Assembly: GCA_963920575.1 (NCBI GenBank)
Contig: OY986972.1
Span: 15,852,502-15,916,501 of the forward strand
Direction: 5' to 3'
Source: Narthecium ossifragum
Taxonomy: Eukaryota; Streptophyta; Magnoliopsida; Dioscoreales; Nartheciaceae
Length of the DNA: 64,000 bases
The notes under the pieces are model-generated. The model saw only the letters and a list, made by a program, of their open reading frames with translations. It had not been told where the DNA came from and did no database searches. Position numbers and translations under genes: made by a program. Below are positions 1-10,862 of this stretch, piece after piece (position 1 is the stretch's first letter; every line of letters begins with the position of its first letter).

Positions 1-62
<62 letters not shown>
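1..62. repeat. (GA)n microsatellite
   Basis: Uninterrupted GA dinucleotides from the window edge. They form the outer tip of the left inverted arm, and the matching (CT)n lies at 1172-1204. Confidence 0.97.
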
Positions 63-64
<2 letters not shown>

Positions 65-148
65 CTCTCCTTCCTACTGCATTAGTTCCTTACTGCATTA
101 ATTCTCCTTCTCCTTCCTCCTTCATTCCTTACGCCGTCGAGAGAGAGT
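63..148 (+). repeat. Left arm of inverted repeat
   Basis: A unique-sequence arm from GGCTCTCCTTCC to GCCGTCGAGAGAGAG. Its reverse complement is at about 1093-1173 with only two small indels. Confidence 0.9.
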
Positions 149-347
149 TTACTTGTACTGCCTATCTTTGGCACATTACATGCCATTCTAAAAGTTTACT
201 TGGTAAGGTTGGTTGCTAATTAGCTTCTTCTCCTCATCTTACAGACTTACACTGTGCTTCTGCCCAATGCAATAGTTACCTAGCTACCTACATATATATG
301 TCATATAAGAAGTTAGTATGAGAGAGTTTTTTACTCTTTATCCACAG

Positions 348-725
348 GTGGACAGGAGATACAACCATTACTGCGACCAGATGCAGATGGTAGAGAACTC
401 TTTCGACGCAGTGATGGGCTTTGGGGCGGCGACACCATACACCGCGCTCGCACAGAAGGCAATGTCAAGGCACTTCCGGTGCCTCAAGGATGCGATAGCA
501 GCACAGCTGAAGCAGACGTGTGAATTGCTCGGAGAGAAGGACGGAGGTAGTAGCACCAGGGGGGAGACACCAAGGCTAAAGCTGCTCAACCAGAGCCTAA
601 GGCAGCAGAGGGCCTTCCACCAGATGGCTATGATGGAGCAAGAAGCATGGAGGCCTCAGCGTGGTTTGCCGGAGCGTTCCGTGAACATTTTGAGAGCTTG
701 GCTCTTTGAGCTCTTCCTCCACCCA
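348..725 (+). pseudogene. BEL1-like homeodomain gene fragment (POX/BELL domain exon)
   Basis: The translation matches the plant BELL family. It contains the POX/BELL domain (VDRRYNHYCDQMQ, then YTALAQKAMSRHFRCLKDAI) and runs into the first helix of the TALE homeodomain (RPQRGLPERSVNILRAWLF). The exon begins right after a pyrimidine tract and CACAG acceptor at 347, so intron sequence was copied with it and the capture was from DNA, not mRNA. In BELL genes this exon is followed by short exons completing homeodomain helices 2 and 3. Here no donor follows the FLHP codons, the frame runs into unrelated sequence and stops at 770, and the rest of the homeodomain is absent. It cannot encode a DNA-binding homeodomain. 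I read it as a captured fragment. Confidence 0.85.
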
Positions 726-865
726 TTAGTTGTTCCTTCTTCCCCTCCAACCTCCATATATATCCTTTAATACTAACAGCTATATATCTTATCCACCCCC
801 TTCATCGTTGACGTCCTCATCCGCCACCGGCCATGCATGGGATGACAACGATGAGGAGGATGAAC

Positions 866-1010
866 TCGAGCGGGTTCTCCACGACGACGACGACGAGCAC
901 GAGTGGGTTCTCCACCACGACGACGACGACGAGCCCGAGTGGGTTCTCCACGACGACGACGAGCCCGAGTGGGTTCTCCACGACGACAATGAGCCCGAGT
1001 GGGTCCTCTC
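866..1010. repeat. GC-rich minisatellite
   Basis: About four imperfect 33-39 bp units built on GAGTGGGTTCTCCACGACGA. Different frames give DDEPEWVLH-like or Thr/Ser-rich repeats. I regard the open frames through it (both strands) as products of the repeat, not genes. Confidence 0.85.
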
Positions 1011-1092
1011 TCCTCTCTCCTCTCTCCTCTCTTCCTCTCTGTTTTTTCCTTCTTCGTTCCTTACTAATGCAGTATTCACCGGACACCCCTGT

Positions 1093-1173
1093 TCTCTCTC
1101 TCTCTCGACGGCGTAAGGAATGAAGGAGGAAGGAGAATTAATGCAGTAAGGAACTATGCAGTAGGAAGGAGAG

Positions 1174-1204
<31 letters not shown>
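1093..1204 (-). repeat. Right arm of inverted repeat with (CT)n tip
   Basis: Reverse complement of the left arm at 1-148. The unique part ends at GGAGAGCC (about 1174) and is followed by (CT)n. Confidence 0.9.
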
Positions 1205-1208
<4 letters not shown>

Positions 1209-1432
1209 CTAATCTCTACTGGCAGCTCCCCTGTTCTCTCTCTCTCTCGTTCTAATCTCTACTCGCATCTCCCTTGTTCTCTCTCTCCGGCGGAGCTCCG
1301 GCCGACATAGAGTGGATCTCGAAGGCGTCCGACGACCTCGTCTCCCGTATCCCCGACGGAGTCCGACGACGAGAGCCTCGCTCTCTCTCTCTCCCTCTCC
1401 CTCTCCCTCTCTCTCTCTCTCTATATATATAT
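1205..1432. repeat. CT-rich tandem and simple repeats
   Basis: Two copies of a roughly 48-bp unit beginning GTTCTAATCTCTACT (1205-1285) are followed, after a short unique stretch, by CT, CCTCTC and TA dinucleotide runs (1379-1432). No gene was recognised. Confidence 0.75.
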
Positions 1433-1640
1433 ATTATTATCGAAAACCAGTCAAAATTATTAAAATCCAGTCAAAATCAACGTATCATTGTTTTGCCGTG
1501 AAATACTGATAACGGAGTTAGCCCGTCGGATCAAAATGATCAGTTTTGTAACTTCAGGTATTTTTTAATAATTATTAAACTTCGTGGTACTAAACTGCAA
1601 ATCCTGGAAACTACAGCGTACCAAAGTGTTATTTGGCCAA
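1433..1640. other. MITE-like fragment, unclassified
   Basis: AT-rich sequence resembling short non-coding DNA elements (phrases such as CTTCGTGGTACTAAACTGCAA and GTGTTATTTGGCC). Termini were not resolved and no coding capacity is visible. Confidence 0.3.
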
Positions 1641-1711
1641 ATAAATACAACTAGTCTAGGCCTAATAAAGTTAATTTAAGGGGTTTAATTATGAATATTT
1701 AGTGACTCATC
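1641..1711 (-). mobile_element. Terminal fragment of a B-family (Tat/Athila-type) LTR
   Basis: The last 70 bases, ending GTGACTCATCA, closely match the outer ends of the B-family LTRs at 22755-22827 and 34500-34578, in the same orientation. Only the LTR tip survives. Confidence 0.75.
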
Positions 1712-1989
1712 AGGCAGCGACCAGTCTTACCAGAATTTCACGCACTTCTTGGCAGGGAGCACATTCAGCAGCAGCCCGTTTCAGAGCCACCTTCCTCCAG
1801 CTTTCAGCTTCAGTCTTCAGCTTTCGATGTGTCTTGCGGCTCGTGGTTTTCTTGTGGCGCTGGGAGTTTCTCCCTTGTGACTTGTCCTCGTGCAGCTATG
1901 TTGGCTTGGGACTGGAGTCGGGTGTGGCTTTGGGAGTAGCCACCGATTTGGGACAAGAGCTTGGGTTGGTTGCTCTTGTCGGGGCGTTT

Positions 1990-2720
1990 GCTAGAGGTTG
2001 GAGATCTTTAGGTGTCTGTCGCCCACGTGTGGGACACGTTGGGGTTCGATGACTTCCTCGGTTTGCGCTGGTTGGTCGCGCATCGAGTTGTGTTTGTTTG
2101 CCGTGGGTACACCTGACGACGTTGTTTTGCTCTCGTTGAAGGTTGCGGGTTGGCGCGTCTTCTGGTTGTCGAGAGCTGGGGTTGTTCACCAATCTGTGGT
2201 GAACTCCTCCCGCTTTTGTTTTGAGGGAGCTCGGGAGAGCAGGTGTTCCCTCGTGTTGTTATTTGTGCAGCTGTACTTTTGAGGAGCTTCCAGAATATTC
2301 TGCCTTCGCGGGATTGCTGAGTTTGGACTCGAGATTCATTCGAGATAATTCAGCCAGTGTCTTCAGTGAACGCGTCGCAGAGACCTTAGGGTCGAGTAGG
2401 CCGGGCCGTAATTGGGGCAGATGCAACCGTCGAGGATGGGTGTTCGCTCTTCCGGACCGTAAGCAGCTGGACCGCATGCAGCAGTTTTCACTATCTCAGC
2501 AGCTAGCTCAGTAGGCTATCCCCGAACCTTCCGTTCTCCGAGGAGTACGTGCCCGTTGCAGTACATCGCCGAGATAATCGTCAGCTCAGAGTTTTGTCGA
2601 CCTTCTCGTAGGTCGGACTTCGCACCAGCTACAATCAGATAAAGATTCGGGATTGCGACATTTCGATGACAACTTTCAGTACGAGGTACGGGTTGTGTCA
2701 TCGGCAGGCAGATTTGTTGA
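1990..2720 (+). pseudogene. Decayed Ty3/gypsy pol (protease to RT remnants)
   Basis: Around 2040-2090 a GFDDFLGLRWLVAHR-like stretch parallels the protease-region motif GFDVILGMDWLAAYR of the better-preserved copy at 6900-6960. At 2627-2699 the frame reads SYNQIKIRDCDI and then TRYG, the gypsy RT segment after the first catalytic Asp. Stops and frameshifts are frequent. It is a remnant much older than the 6.7-12.2 kb copy. Sequence from 1712 to 1990 and 2720 to 2990 is probably more of the same element but not readable. Confidence 0.6.
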
Positions 2721-2989
2721 TCTAGTTGAGCTAGAGATAAATATGTGACAGCAGAGGTCGAAGACGGTTTTGAGATTCAGCAGAGGCATCTCCAGAACCG
2801 CGGGACCGTTGACCAGATTGACCAGGACACCGGAGCTCTTATCTTAAAGTCACTACGTCAGTGCCTTTAAGGGTGATAGCAACTGGTAACATGTTCTACA
2901 GAGAGGTTCATGACGGGAGCCCTTGGGACATCGATAAGGTTATGGTACCCTTGGCATTCCTTAGACTTAGGCGGAGAGACAACACATTT

Positions 2990-3503
2990 GTCATTTTCCT
3001 CCCTTCAGTGTGACGTAGAATAGCGTAGAACCTTACTGAGCTTTGTTGCTCACTCCTACCTGGGCTGCATCGGCGATGCAGTCCTTTCCTTTCAGGTAAT
3101 CTTCTGGGCGTTGGCGCGCCATTCTCGAGGTGATCGTGGACTTGGAGTTTCGAGGAGTACTTGACGATCATGGAGTTTCCCCTTTTGTTAATAGTTGTAC
3201 ATATGCAGTTGTATTAAATGTATAATTTCCCTCTTGGAGGATTTGATCATATGTATTAAATTGTTTAATGAGGGTTGATGAAAGTATTTTATCAAAACCT
3301 GTACTAATTAGTGAAACTTGTGATAGCATATTCATATTCATGTTGAATTTAGAACTATTAGATTTATCGTTTTAATTTATTGTGAAGATTATAATTATAC
3401 AGGGTTCAAATTGAGAAATACAGGGGAGGCTCTCGCCGTTTGATTTTAGATTTAGGACCCTCATGTCTCGGCCCGGATGGGTTTTCTGGGTCGGGGCAAG
3501 ACA
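2990..3503 (+). mobile_element. 3' part of an A-family (Tekay-type) LTR
   Basis: The segment contains the family's recurrent block (CAGTGTGACGTAGAATAG, then GCTCACTCCTACCTGGGCTGC) and ends GATGGGTTTTCTGGGTCGGGGCAAGACA, split here by family consensus. The same order occurs at the ends of A4, A5 and A6. The 5' part is missing. Confidence 0.75.
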
Positions 3504-4210
3504 CATCAAATCACTGATGATGGAGATGAAGGAGATGATGAAGACAATGATGATGCTATTAAAAAAGAAGATGAAGCAGAAGAAGAACAAGATAATGATG
3601 TTGATGAAGAAGATGAAATTGGAGGAGATGACAAGCATGACAATGAAGAAGCATCTACCTCACACCCATCACATGAAAAAGAACAGTGTTGTCTACATGA
3701 TGTTGATATATAATTGAATGATGAGCCAGGTGTACAGCCTCATGTTGGGAATGTGAGTATCATTTTCATTTTCATCTTTGTGAGTGTCATTTTCATCTTT
3801 GTAAGTGTAATTTTCTTCTTTCTCATGCATTTCCATCTTTGTGTGATCATTTTCATCTTTGTGAGTGTCATTTCAATCTTTGTGTGTTTCGTTTTCATCT
3901 TTCAGATTCCTTTTCATTTTTCACATCCATTTTCATCTTTGTTATCCATTTTTATCTTTGTCATTTTCAATTTCATCTGTCACATTCATTTTCATCTTTG
4001 TGTCATTCATTTTCATCTTTGCGTGTTCATTCTCATCTTTGTGTCATTCATTTTCATCTTTTTGAGTTTCCTATGAAATAACATGACATCAGCATCTAAT
4101 TATCACTTGATATTCTAAATTCAGTTTGATGTTCATAAGTCTGATGTCGAAGAAGCGTTTCAAGATGATGTACGGCCTGACAGCCTTCATGACTTAGACA
4201 TCAATGTAAG
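3504..4210 (+). pseudogene. Fragment of an acidic protein gene (TE-associated?) with intron-like minisatellite
   Basis: An Asp/Glu-rich reading frame (3510-3712) is followed by a possible GTGAGT donor at about 3751. Next comes a 300-bp intron-like stretch of repeats, then an acceptor before TTTGATGTTCATAAG and a second short frame ending at GTAAGT (about 4206). The layout looks like two exons of a broken gene, probably from the same MULE-like debris as the neighbouring plant-mobile-domain fragment. No protein family was recognised for the acidic part, so function is unknown. Confidence 0.35.
3758..4072. repeat. TTTTCATCTTTGTG minisatellite
   Basis: At least a dozen imperfect 17-24 bp units with core TTTTCATCTTTGTG. 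They make three overlapping Phe/Ser/His-rich open frames on the + strand, which I do not regard as genes. Confidence 0.9.
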
Positions 4211-4259
4211 TGTCCCTTCATTTTATCTATGAATTTATTTTTATCTTTCCTGCGTTGAA

Positions 4260-5035
4260 TGCACAAGGGGGGGACTTGTTGCCGTTCAAAATTCCAAAGA
4301 GCAACCGCCGCATTGAACTACACCGCCCGATGAGATTCATAACATCGCGATGGTTGATGACTGCCAGGTCATACATCCAATGGTTGAATAGGAAGCAACG
4401 CGACGTTTGACATCCCTGTATAAGATATAATGATAGCGCCACCCACATGGTCCAATCACGTAATGGAGCCAAAAAGGTGCCAAATACCCCCGTGTGGGAG
4501 AGAGAACGTCGACCCACCGTCACTTCTCCAAACATGTTCGCTAGGCAGTTTGGATTTGTCAAGCTGGTCCCGGTTTAGCGGTCGCAGACTTCAGCTAAAG
4601 AGATCGAGGAGTCCCACCGCAGTTACTTGGTGGCTCTGATGGATACACTTTTCGGATGATTTGGAGCATCACCAGGAATGTGCACAGACTTTTATCAAAT
4701 GGTGGGGCAGAGTTCAGGGGAAGTTGGAGATCTAGATAACATGAATGGGGCATGTGTTGATTGGCAAAGGGGTGGAGGTCAAACTGAAAGGTGAGTTTGT
4801 ATTTCTCAAAATTTAATTTCCTTTTCTTTCATTTTCTTTTTCGACCTTCAATAATCTTTAGCTATTAGAACTAAGGCCAACGAAAGTTGACCGGCCCACT
4901 TCGACGCGTACTAGACCTGCTGTGGGTGTTCCTTTTGGTCGGACCAAGGCTCAGGTGGAGAAGAAGAAGATTGATCCTCCTAAGGTTCGAGCCACAGTGA
5001 AGAAAGAGAAGACCCTCTCTTGTTGATGATCCCGG
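4260..5035 (+). pseudogene. Plant mobile domain (PMD, aminotransferase-like) C-terminal pseudogene
   Basis: From about 4430 the frame reads NDSATHMVQSRNG and then SPNMFARQFGFVKLVP before a stop. FARQFG followed by a Val-Pro pair is typical of the C-terminal half of plant-mobile-domain proteins carried by plant transposons. About 120 bases on, TFIKWWGRVQGKLE matches the family's conserved 'F..WW' segment. A basic tail follows (4875-5030, VGVPFGRTKAQVEKKKID). Stops interrupt it several times. An intact PMD gene lies at 44.6-46.7 kb within the large MULE. Confidence 0.6.
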
Positions 5036-5940
5036 CTTCCTCCACTGTGGTATTGGTCGACGTGGAGTCTAACGTGGAGCCTAGGTTTGAACGGCCCCCT
5101 CAAAGGTGTCACTCCATCCCATCGTCAGGGACAAAGAAATCTACGGGGTGCGTAAAGTCAAACCTCTAGCCCAATCGGTTGGAAAATCTAAGAAAGTACC
5201 CAACATAATTGCAGCTCCACGAGTCCTTTACCAACTTCCGAAGTATCATATTATTTTAAGCACCAAGGAATATTTGGCAAATATACTCCCTTCGATCGAC
5301 GGTGTAGTTTTGTTGGCTCAGTATGTCGAAAACCGACCATAACACTCAGATACCCTCTCAACAACCCTTCAGTTTCCTTCCATTACTAACTAAGACCTCA
5401 ACAAATTTTTGGACCTTATCACAAACCACCTCCATCACACCATTGACTGGTGCTTCAATTATTCGTTCGACCTGCGCCGTACCTTTGCTCGGCCCACACC
5501 GTACCTTCGCTCGGCCCTAGCCTCGCCCGCCGCTCGGCACACACAGAGCCCGCACCACGCACCAAGTCGCGCTTCTGCACTGCACCAGTGCCAAGGCACG
5601 CCTCGCGTTGCGCCCTTTTCATGCCAAGCCCTTAGGCCACGCTCACTCTCTGCCCTGCACCGCGCCACCCTTCGGCAACCTCTCCTGGATGCCGATCAAG
5701 CATCGACTATTCACATCCCCTGGATCAACCTGTAGAGAATCCAACCATCCAATCAAGTTGATTCAAGAACTAACAGCTTCGATCGACAGTCAAAACTTAA
5801 TCAAGCACCTCAAGACGATCTGAATCCACTCGACCAGTTGCCAGAGTGCGAGCATAGGAACATCAAGGAGGTCTCGATCTCTATCCAAATCATGAGCCAT
5901 AGCTTACCCCCTTTGAAGATGTAAACTTTCAAGGTCATCC
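5036..5940. other. Unassigned sequence
   Basis: No gene or element ends recognised. A 78-codon frame at 5106-5342 and a GC-rich patch at 5460-5700 (runs of CGC and GCC, several short overlapping frames on both strands) show no family motif. Confidence 0.5.
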
Positions 5941-6516
5941 CATCACGCCCCGACCCAGAAAACCCATCCGAGCCGTGGTGTGAGCCAACCCTAAACATAT
6001 TCAGTTCAACCAAGTGTGCACAGTTACAAATTTCAAGACTAATTTAAATGATTCAATTAACAAGTTATATTATAAATAACCAACTGCTACAAACCTGAAT
6101 TAACATTAAATAATAATACAATAATGATACAACTCTTTTAAGTACAACAATCTCTATCAATTTACAACATAATCTTTCAGATACTACAAATTTGGGAACA
6201 AGTAGATTCTTCCTCGAATTTGACAAATTATACATCAAGATTTGTAATCATTAAAGAACTGTAAAGTACAAAGGGGTAAAATGATCTGTCGACGATTCCT
6301 TGAGTCCACGCACCACCAGGAGAAGAACCAACCTCCAAAGTCACCACCGCCTGGAGAAGGAGCTACGCCTGTGCCTGCAAACGCAGCCCAGATAGGGTGA
6401 GCAACAAAGGTCAGTAGGGATCTACTCTACGACGCACACAAAGGACAGACAACAACGACAGTATCACTTCTCCGCCTAGGCCTAAGGTATTCCAAAGGGT
6501 CCCATAACCCCATCGA
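5941..6516 (-). mobile_element. Fragment of an A-family LTR, minus orientation
   Basis: Begins CATCACGCCCCGACCCAGAA, the reverse complement of the A-family 3' end with a mutated tip. It contains the reverse complement of the recurrent CTACTGACC, GCTCACCC, GGGCTGCG block at 6370-6430. It is cut off by the B-family fragment that follows. Confidence 0.65.
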
Positions 6517-6692
6517 AGTCCCAAATGTGTCGTTAAAACGTGCACAATTCACAATTTAGAAATTTATAAACCCTTATTCAAAGACTACACTATAGGATAG
6601 AATAGCGATGAAGTTCGAAGTTGATCCACATGGAACAATCGATTTAAATAGAGAAATCGGAATTAAATCTCAAAACTCTAATCCTGAAACAA
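6517..6692 (-). mobile_element. Fragment of a B-family LTR (R/U5 end)
   Basis: TGTGTCGTTAAAACGTG and then CTACACTATAGGATAGAATAG match the inner end of the B LTR at 21400-21560 (GTTGTCGTTAAAACGTTG, CTAGGTAGAATAG). Only about 175 bases remain. Confidence 0.7.
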
Positions 6693-6704
6693 AGGAGATG
6701 GCAC

Positions 6705-7306
6705 AGAGATGTGTTGATAGATTCAGGGGTGTCTCATTCCTATGTTGCTAGATTGTGTGTGGCATCGTTAGGATTAGAGACGAGTTGGCTAGAGATGGCC
6801 CAGTCAGTAGACACACTTATCGGCGGGACAGTGAGGGTAGATTGGGTTTGCCGATCTTGTTCCTTTGAGGTTGGAGGCCTCCGTGTTTGTCTAGACCTGC
6901 GGGTGCTAGACATGACTGGCTTTGACGTGATACTCGGTATGGACTGGTTAGCAGCATACCGAGCCGTCATAAACTATGGTTGTCGAAGGGTGGTCGCTTG
7001 GACACCCGATGGGACACGGTTTGTGTTGTTGGGGGATCGGCTCTCAGCCGATTCCTTTGCTTGTGGAGTGGGAAGGCGTGGCAGTGAGCTTTCAGCCTTG
7101 TTGGCCAGCCTGTTCCTGTTTGGTTCTGAGGGAGTGTCGCATAGCAGTTTTCCCAGGATCGTGTGCGACTTTGCAGACGTATTCCCCGAGGTGTTGTCAG
7201 GGCTTCCTCCGTTCAGAGAGGTCGATTTTGAGATCGATCTAGTACCAGGTACCGCACCAATCTCTCTTCCAGCTTTCAGGATGGCACCAGAAGAACAGAG
7301 TGTGTA
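6705..7306 (+). pseudogene. Gypsy aspartic protease and protease-RT linker
   Basis: LIDSGVSHSYVA carries the D-S-G active-site triad of retropepsins, and GFDVILGMDWL is the second conserved block. The linker (FADVFPEVLSGLPPFREVDF, then DLVPGTAP) is the standard lead-in to gypsy RT. A TAG follows at 7304-7306. Confidence 0.9.
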
Positions 7307-7316
7307 GAGGACCCAG

Positions 7317-7513
7317 TTGGATGAGCTGACCAGCAGAGGCTTCATCTGTCCCAGCATGTCTCCCTGGAGGGTGCCAGTGTTGTTCGCAAAGAAGAAGGAT
7401 GGTACCCTTCGACTTTGCATAGACTACATGCGGCTCAACAGGGTGACGGTGAAGAACAAATATCTGATGTCACAGATAGACGACCTGTTCGACCAGTTAC
7501 GAGGATCTTCAGT
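7317..7513 (+). pseudogene. Gypsy reverse transcriptase, N-terminal part
   Basis: Reads [19 protein letters not shown] and then [12 protein letters not shown] fingers/palm motifs. It is interrupted after the RGSSV codons by solo LTR A1. The reading frame resumes exactly at 9686 with FSKIDL, where the first catalytic Asp lies. Confidence 0.92.
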
Positions 7514-9680
7514 TGTCGCGCCCCGACCCGCGTAGGCCCAACCGGGCCGGGCGACGCGAAGCGGAACCTAACCTATTGCGGAAAATTTTGGCGAGGTTTC
7601 CCTAGCAATTCATAATCATCCGCCAGACGCCGCCACGTCACCAAACACCGGCCCGGTAGGGGTGACCGAAGAAGAGCTAGCACCAGCACCTGCGAAACGC
7701 AGCCCGGGTAGGAGTGAGCACTAAGCTCAGCAGGGACACTACACTACGACACTCACAAGGGAGGGAACACAACAGTGCCGTCCTCAAGCAAGACTTGGGT
7801 GTGCAGCAAGGGTCCCATAACCCTTTGCCGGTGTCCCTAGGCATACCCAACCATGGCCACCCTAAAAAACTGGGCCCATCCTGGATACACCTAGTGTCGC
7901 AGGGTTCCAGCTGTGGTCACCCAAACGAACTGGGCCCACACTGGTCATCACTGTGGGAAGGAATAGACACTGCCTGGGCTGGACTCACTTCGACGACCCC
8001 CAAAGGACAAGAACCGACACCGGTTGCACCCACAACATCTGGCTCGAGGCCGACACGACCTCTATAATCATTAAGCAACATGTATTCAGGTCATCTAACC
8101 CTATCATCGAAAACGACTTAATACTACAAATCGAGTCCTGAACCAAGCTACCCGTAACGATCCTAGAGCTAGATCCGGACTACCCGAAAGCCCTGGATCG
8201 GCAACGCCCTAAACAGATGCAACTAATGCACAACACAATGCATGCTATGGACATGCGCAGGATAATACATGTAAGCATGCAACAATATGTGATGATATAA
8301 ATAACAAGGTCTGGGTACGGCACCCTGCCGGCCCGGGGTGGTGAACAGGTAAATAAGGTCTAGGGATAGCTACAGTGGTACCACCACCAACTGCCAATAG
8401 TCCACCACAACACCAGCACCAGGAAGCGGCCCTGCAAACAACAGCTCACATATATCACAGATAAAGCCCTCGGCGCATGCCGGCATGCAAGGCTAGGGAA
8501 AGCTGTAGGGCTACCCGCCCGTTTATTCTAAACATCCCGGGAGTCATCACTCCCCTGGTTCACGACTGCCCCTATTATAGGGCTAACATGCTTAAACATA
8601 TGTACAAGGGATAAAGCGGTAAGGAAAACCGACATACCAAGCCCCGCGGGCAAAAACCATGAAAAATCCTCTCTGCTACTAAAGGATCGATCTTTTCCTA
8701 AGAAAAGATCGATCTTTTAAGTAACAGTGAGCCTTCTCTCACTGTCGAGCTAAATAGATCGATCCTTCCTCTCAGGAAGATCGATCTTTCCCGAAACAGA
8801 GGGCACCCTTCTCGTCGCGCCAAGAAAGATCGATCCTTCCTCCCAGGAAGATCGATCTTCCTCGCGACGCAGGGTAACCATGCTACCCAAGACCCAGGAT
8901 CGATCTTCTCCAAGCAGAGGATCGATCCTTCATCGGGCGTAGCATGACCAACCCAGAGGGATCGATCCTTCCTCTAGAAGGATCGATCCGGATGGGTTCT
9001 CCGACGTACTTCCGGCGAGAAATACCGCCGGAAAGTACATCCAAACTTCTCAAAACTCTGGGATCTGATAGATCAAGATCCCACGAGTCCAAAACCGGTG
9101 AAATCACGGAAAACAAACATGTATATCAAGAGATCTAAGCAAAAGAACATAATCAAATCGGAAAACCTCAAAAACCCGGAATAGATTGTAGGTAGGATCC
9201 CTACCTAAGCAATAGCAGCTTCAATCCAAGCTGCTAGGCCTTGGATCGTCCTCAAACACCTTCAAAAATCGCTAGATCTGAGCTCAGATCTCTGGATTTC
9301 AAAAGGATTTAAGGAAGAAAGTCTCGTCTGCTCTATAGGCAAACGAACTGACTTATGAATGATCGATCTTTCTCCCTAGGCAAAGATCGATCCTTCATGA
9401 TGATCACACTTGACTTTCTGGCACAAGAAGATCGATCTCTTAGCTAGAGAAGATCGATCCTTTTTGTGCTGAAAGCTAAACTTGGACAAGAACTCAAGCC
9501 CAAGTCCGGATCTTTCAATCCCGGGTCCCACTAACCATTCTAACCAAACATTACCACAAACATGGTCAGTGTGTGCACACGCGAGTGTGAAACAAGCCGA
9601 CAAGGCGCAATTTACCAAATTGCCCTAATTGCCCTTACGGTTCATGACGAGCCACAAGAGTAGAGGGACGGGTCCTCACA
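7514..9680 (-). mobile_element. Solo LTR A1 (Tekay-type, A family)
   Basis: A 2,167-bp sequence with TG/CA ends (plus-strand TGTCGCGCCCCGACC to GGGTCCTCACA). It is flanked by a perfect 5-bp duplication TCAGT (7509-7513 and 9681-9685). Removing it and one TCAGT restores the RT frame. No coding domain, primer-binding site or second LTR is present, so it is a solo LTR left by LTR-LTR recombination. On the minus strand it opens TGTGAGGACC like the other A copies. It contains palindromic GATCGATC words (8685-8992, 9361-9455) and the GGTAGG/CCTACC motif (9190-9206). Confidence 0.95.
8685..8992. repeat. Array of GATCGATC-cored palindromic words
   Basis: Ten copies of RGATCGATCY (mostly AAGATCGATCTT or AGGATCGATCCTT) in 308 bases, with irregular spacing and unrelated spacers. 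Four more lie at 9361-9455. Similar arrays occur in A4, A7 and solo LTR C. Confidence 0.95.
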
Positions 9681-9685
9681 TCAGT

Positions 9686-10862
9686 CTTTTCGAAGATCGA
9701 CCTCTACATAGGCTACCACAAGTTGAGAGTGCAGGATTGTGAAATCCCGAAGATGGCTTTTCGGACTCGGTACGGCCTGTACGAGTTCGTGGTGATGCCG
9801 TTTGGGCTGACGAACGCACCAGCAGCGTTCATGAATATGATGCAAAGGATCTTCCAGCCATTTCTAGACCAGTTCGTGGTGGTGTTCGTCGATGGCATTC
9901 TGATCTACTCTCGGGCAGAGGAGCACAGGTGACACTTGGCGACAATGTTGCAGCTACTTCGGGAGCATCGGCTATATGCCAAAGCCTCCAAGTGTGAGTT
10001 CTGGCTTGCACAGGTGGGATTCCTTGGACACGTGGTGTTGGCAGCAAGGATCTCAGTCGACTCCACCAAGGTTGAGGCAGTGGTGCAGTGGCAGAGACCG
10101 ATGACAGTGTTCAAGGTCTGCAGTTTCCTAGGCCTGGCGGGATACTACAGGCGGTTCATGCGGGACTTCTCCAGAGTTACCGGACCGATGACCAGACTAA
10201 CACAGAAGGCCGTCCATTTCGTGTGGGATGATGCTTGTGAGCCAGCCTTTGTGGAGCTGAGGATGAGGTTGACCAGTGCGTCGGTGATGATCGTCCCCAA
10301 GCGAGGCGTGGGTTACAGTGTCTACTACGACGCCATCGGTGAGGGTTTGGGGTGTGTCCTCATGCAGGAGGGACACACAATTGCCTATGGTTCTCGTCAG
10401 CTGAAGAATCATGCGAGGAACTACCCGACCCATGACTTAGAGCTAGCAGCAGTGGTCTTCACCCTGAAGACCTGGTGGCATTACCTTTATGGTGAGAAGT
10501 TCTCTGCCTTCTCGGACCATAAGAGTATGAGGCACGTTTTCACCCAATGTGACCTCAACCTGAGGCAGCGATGCTGGATGGAGTTACTGGAGGACTACGA
10601 CTTCAAGTTGCATTACCATCCTTGTAAGACAAACGTCATAGCGGACGCGTTGAGCAGATATGTGAGAGAGACCAGAACAGCTGTGGCAGGGTTATCAGCG
10701 CGACAGTGGCAGGCATTAGAGACAGTGGGCCAGTTGGAGCTTGAGTTCGAGGATCTGTGTTCCATCAGCTTCCTCTACTCAGTGCAGAGTATGCCAGCAG
10801 TTCTAGCTAGAGTGATGCAGAGCTCGTGGAGTTGCACACATCGGCAGGCATGGAGCGCGTAG
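9686..10862 (+). pseudogene. Gypsy RT C-terminal part and RNase H
   Basis: FSKIDL resumes the RT, then [20 protein letters not shown] and the catalytic box FVDGILIYS (the second Asp of the usual pair is Gly). A TGA at 9930-9932 breaks the frame. RT thumb and connection follow ([19 protein letters not shown]). RNase H carries [17 protein letters not shown] and SDHKSMRH, so its acidic residues are retained. A TAG ends the frame at 10860-10862. Confidence 0.92.

Larger units (their letters stand above)
1..1204. mobile_element. Putative gene-capturing TIR element (Pack-MULE-like) carrying a BELL homeobox fragment
   Basis: Two inverted arms enclose about 0.95 kb. The left arm (about 1-148) is a (GA)n run followed by an 85-bp unique stretch. 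The right arm (about 1093-1204) is its reverse complement, ending in (CT)n. The arms differ only by a one-base and a six-base indel. Between them lie a BEL1-like homeobox exon with its upstream intron sequence, and a minisatellite. Cellular gene fragments between terminal inverted repeats are the hallmark of Pack-MULEs and related elements. No target duplication can be checked because the left arm starts at the window edge. An inverted duplication that is not a transposon is the main alternative. Confidence 0.6.

Noticed and set aside
730..1123. Overlapping open frames of 90-130 codons on both strands
   Set aside because: They are produced by the GAC/GAG-rich minisatellite, have low-complexity translations in every frame and no domain.
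3714..4081. Hydrophobic 66-120 codon frames rich in Phe, Ile, Ser
   Set aside because: Translations of the TTTTCATCTTTGTG minisatellite in three frames, not membrane proteins.
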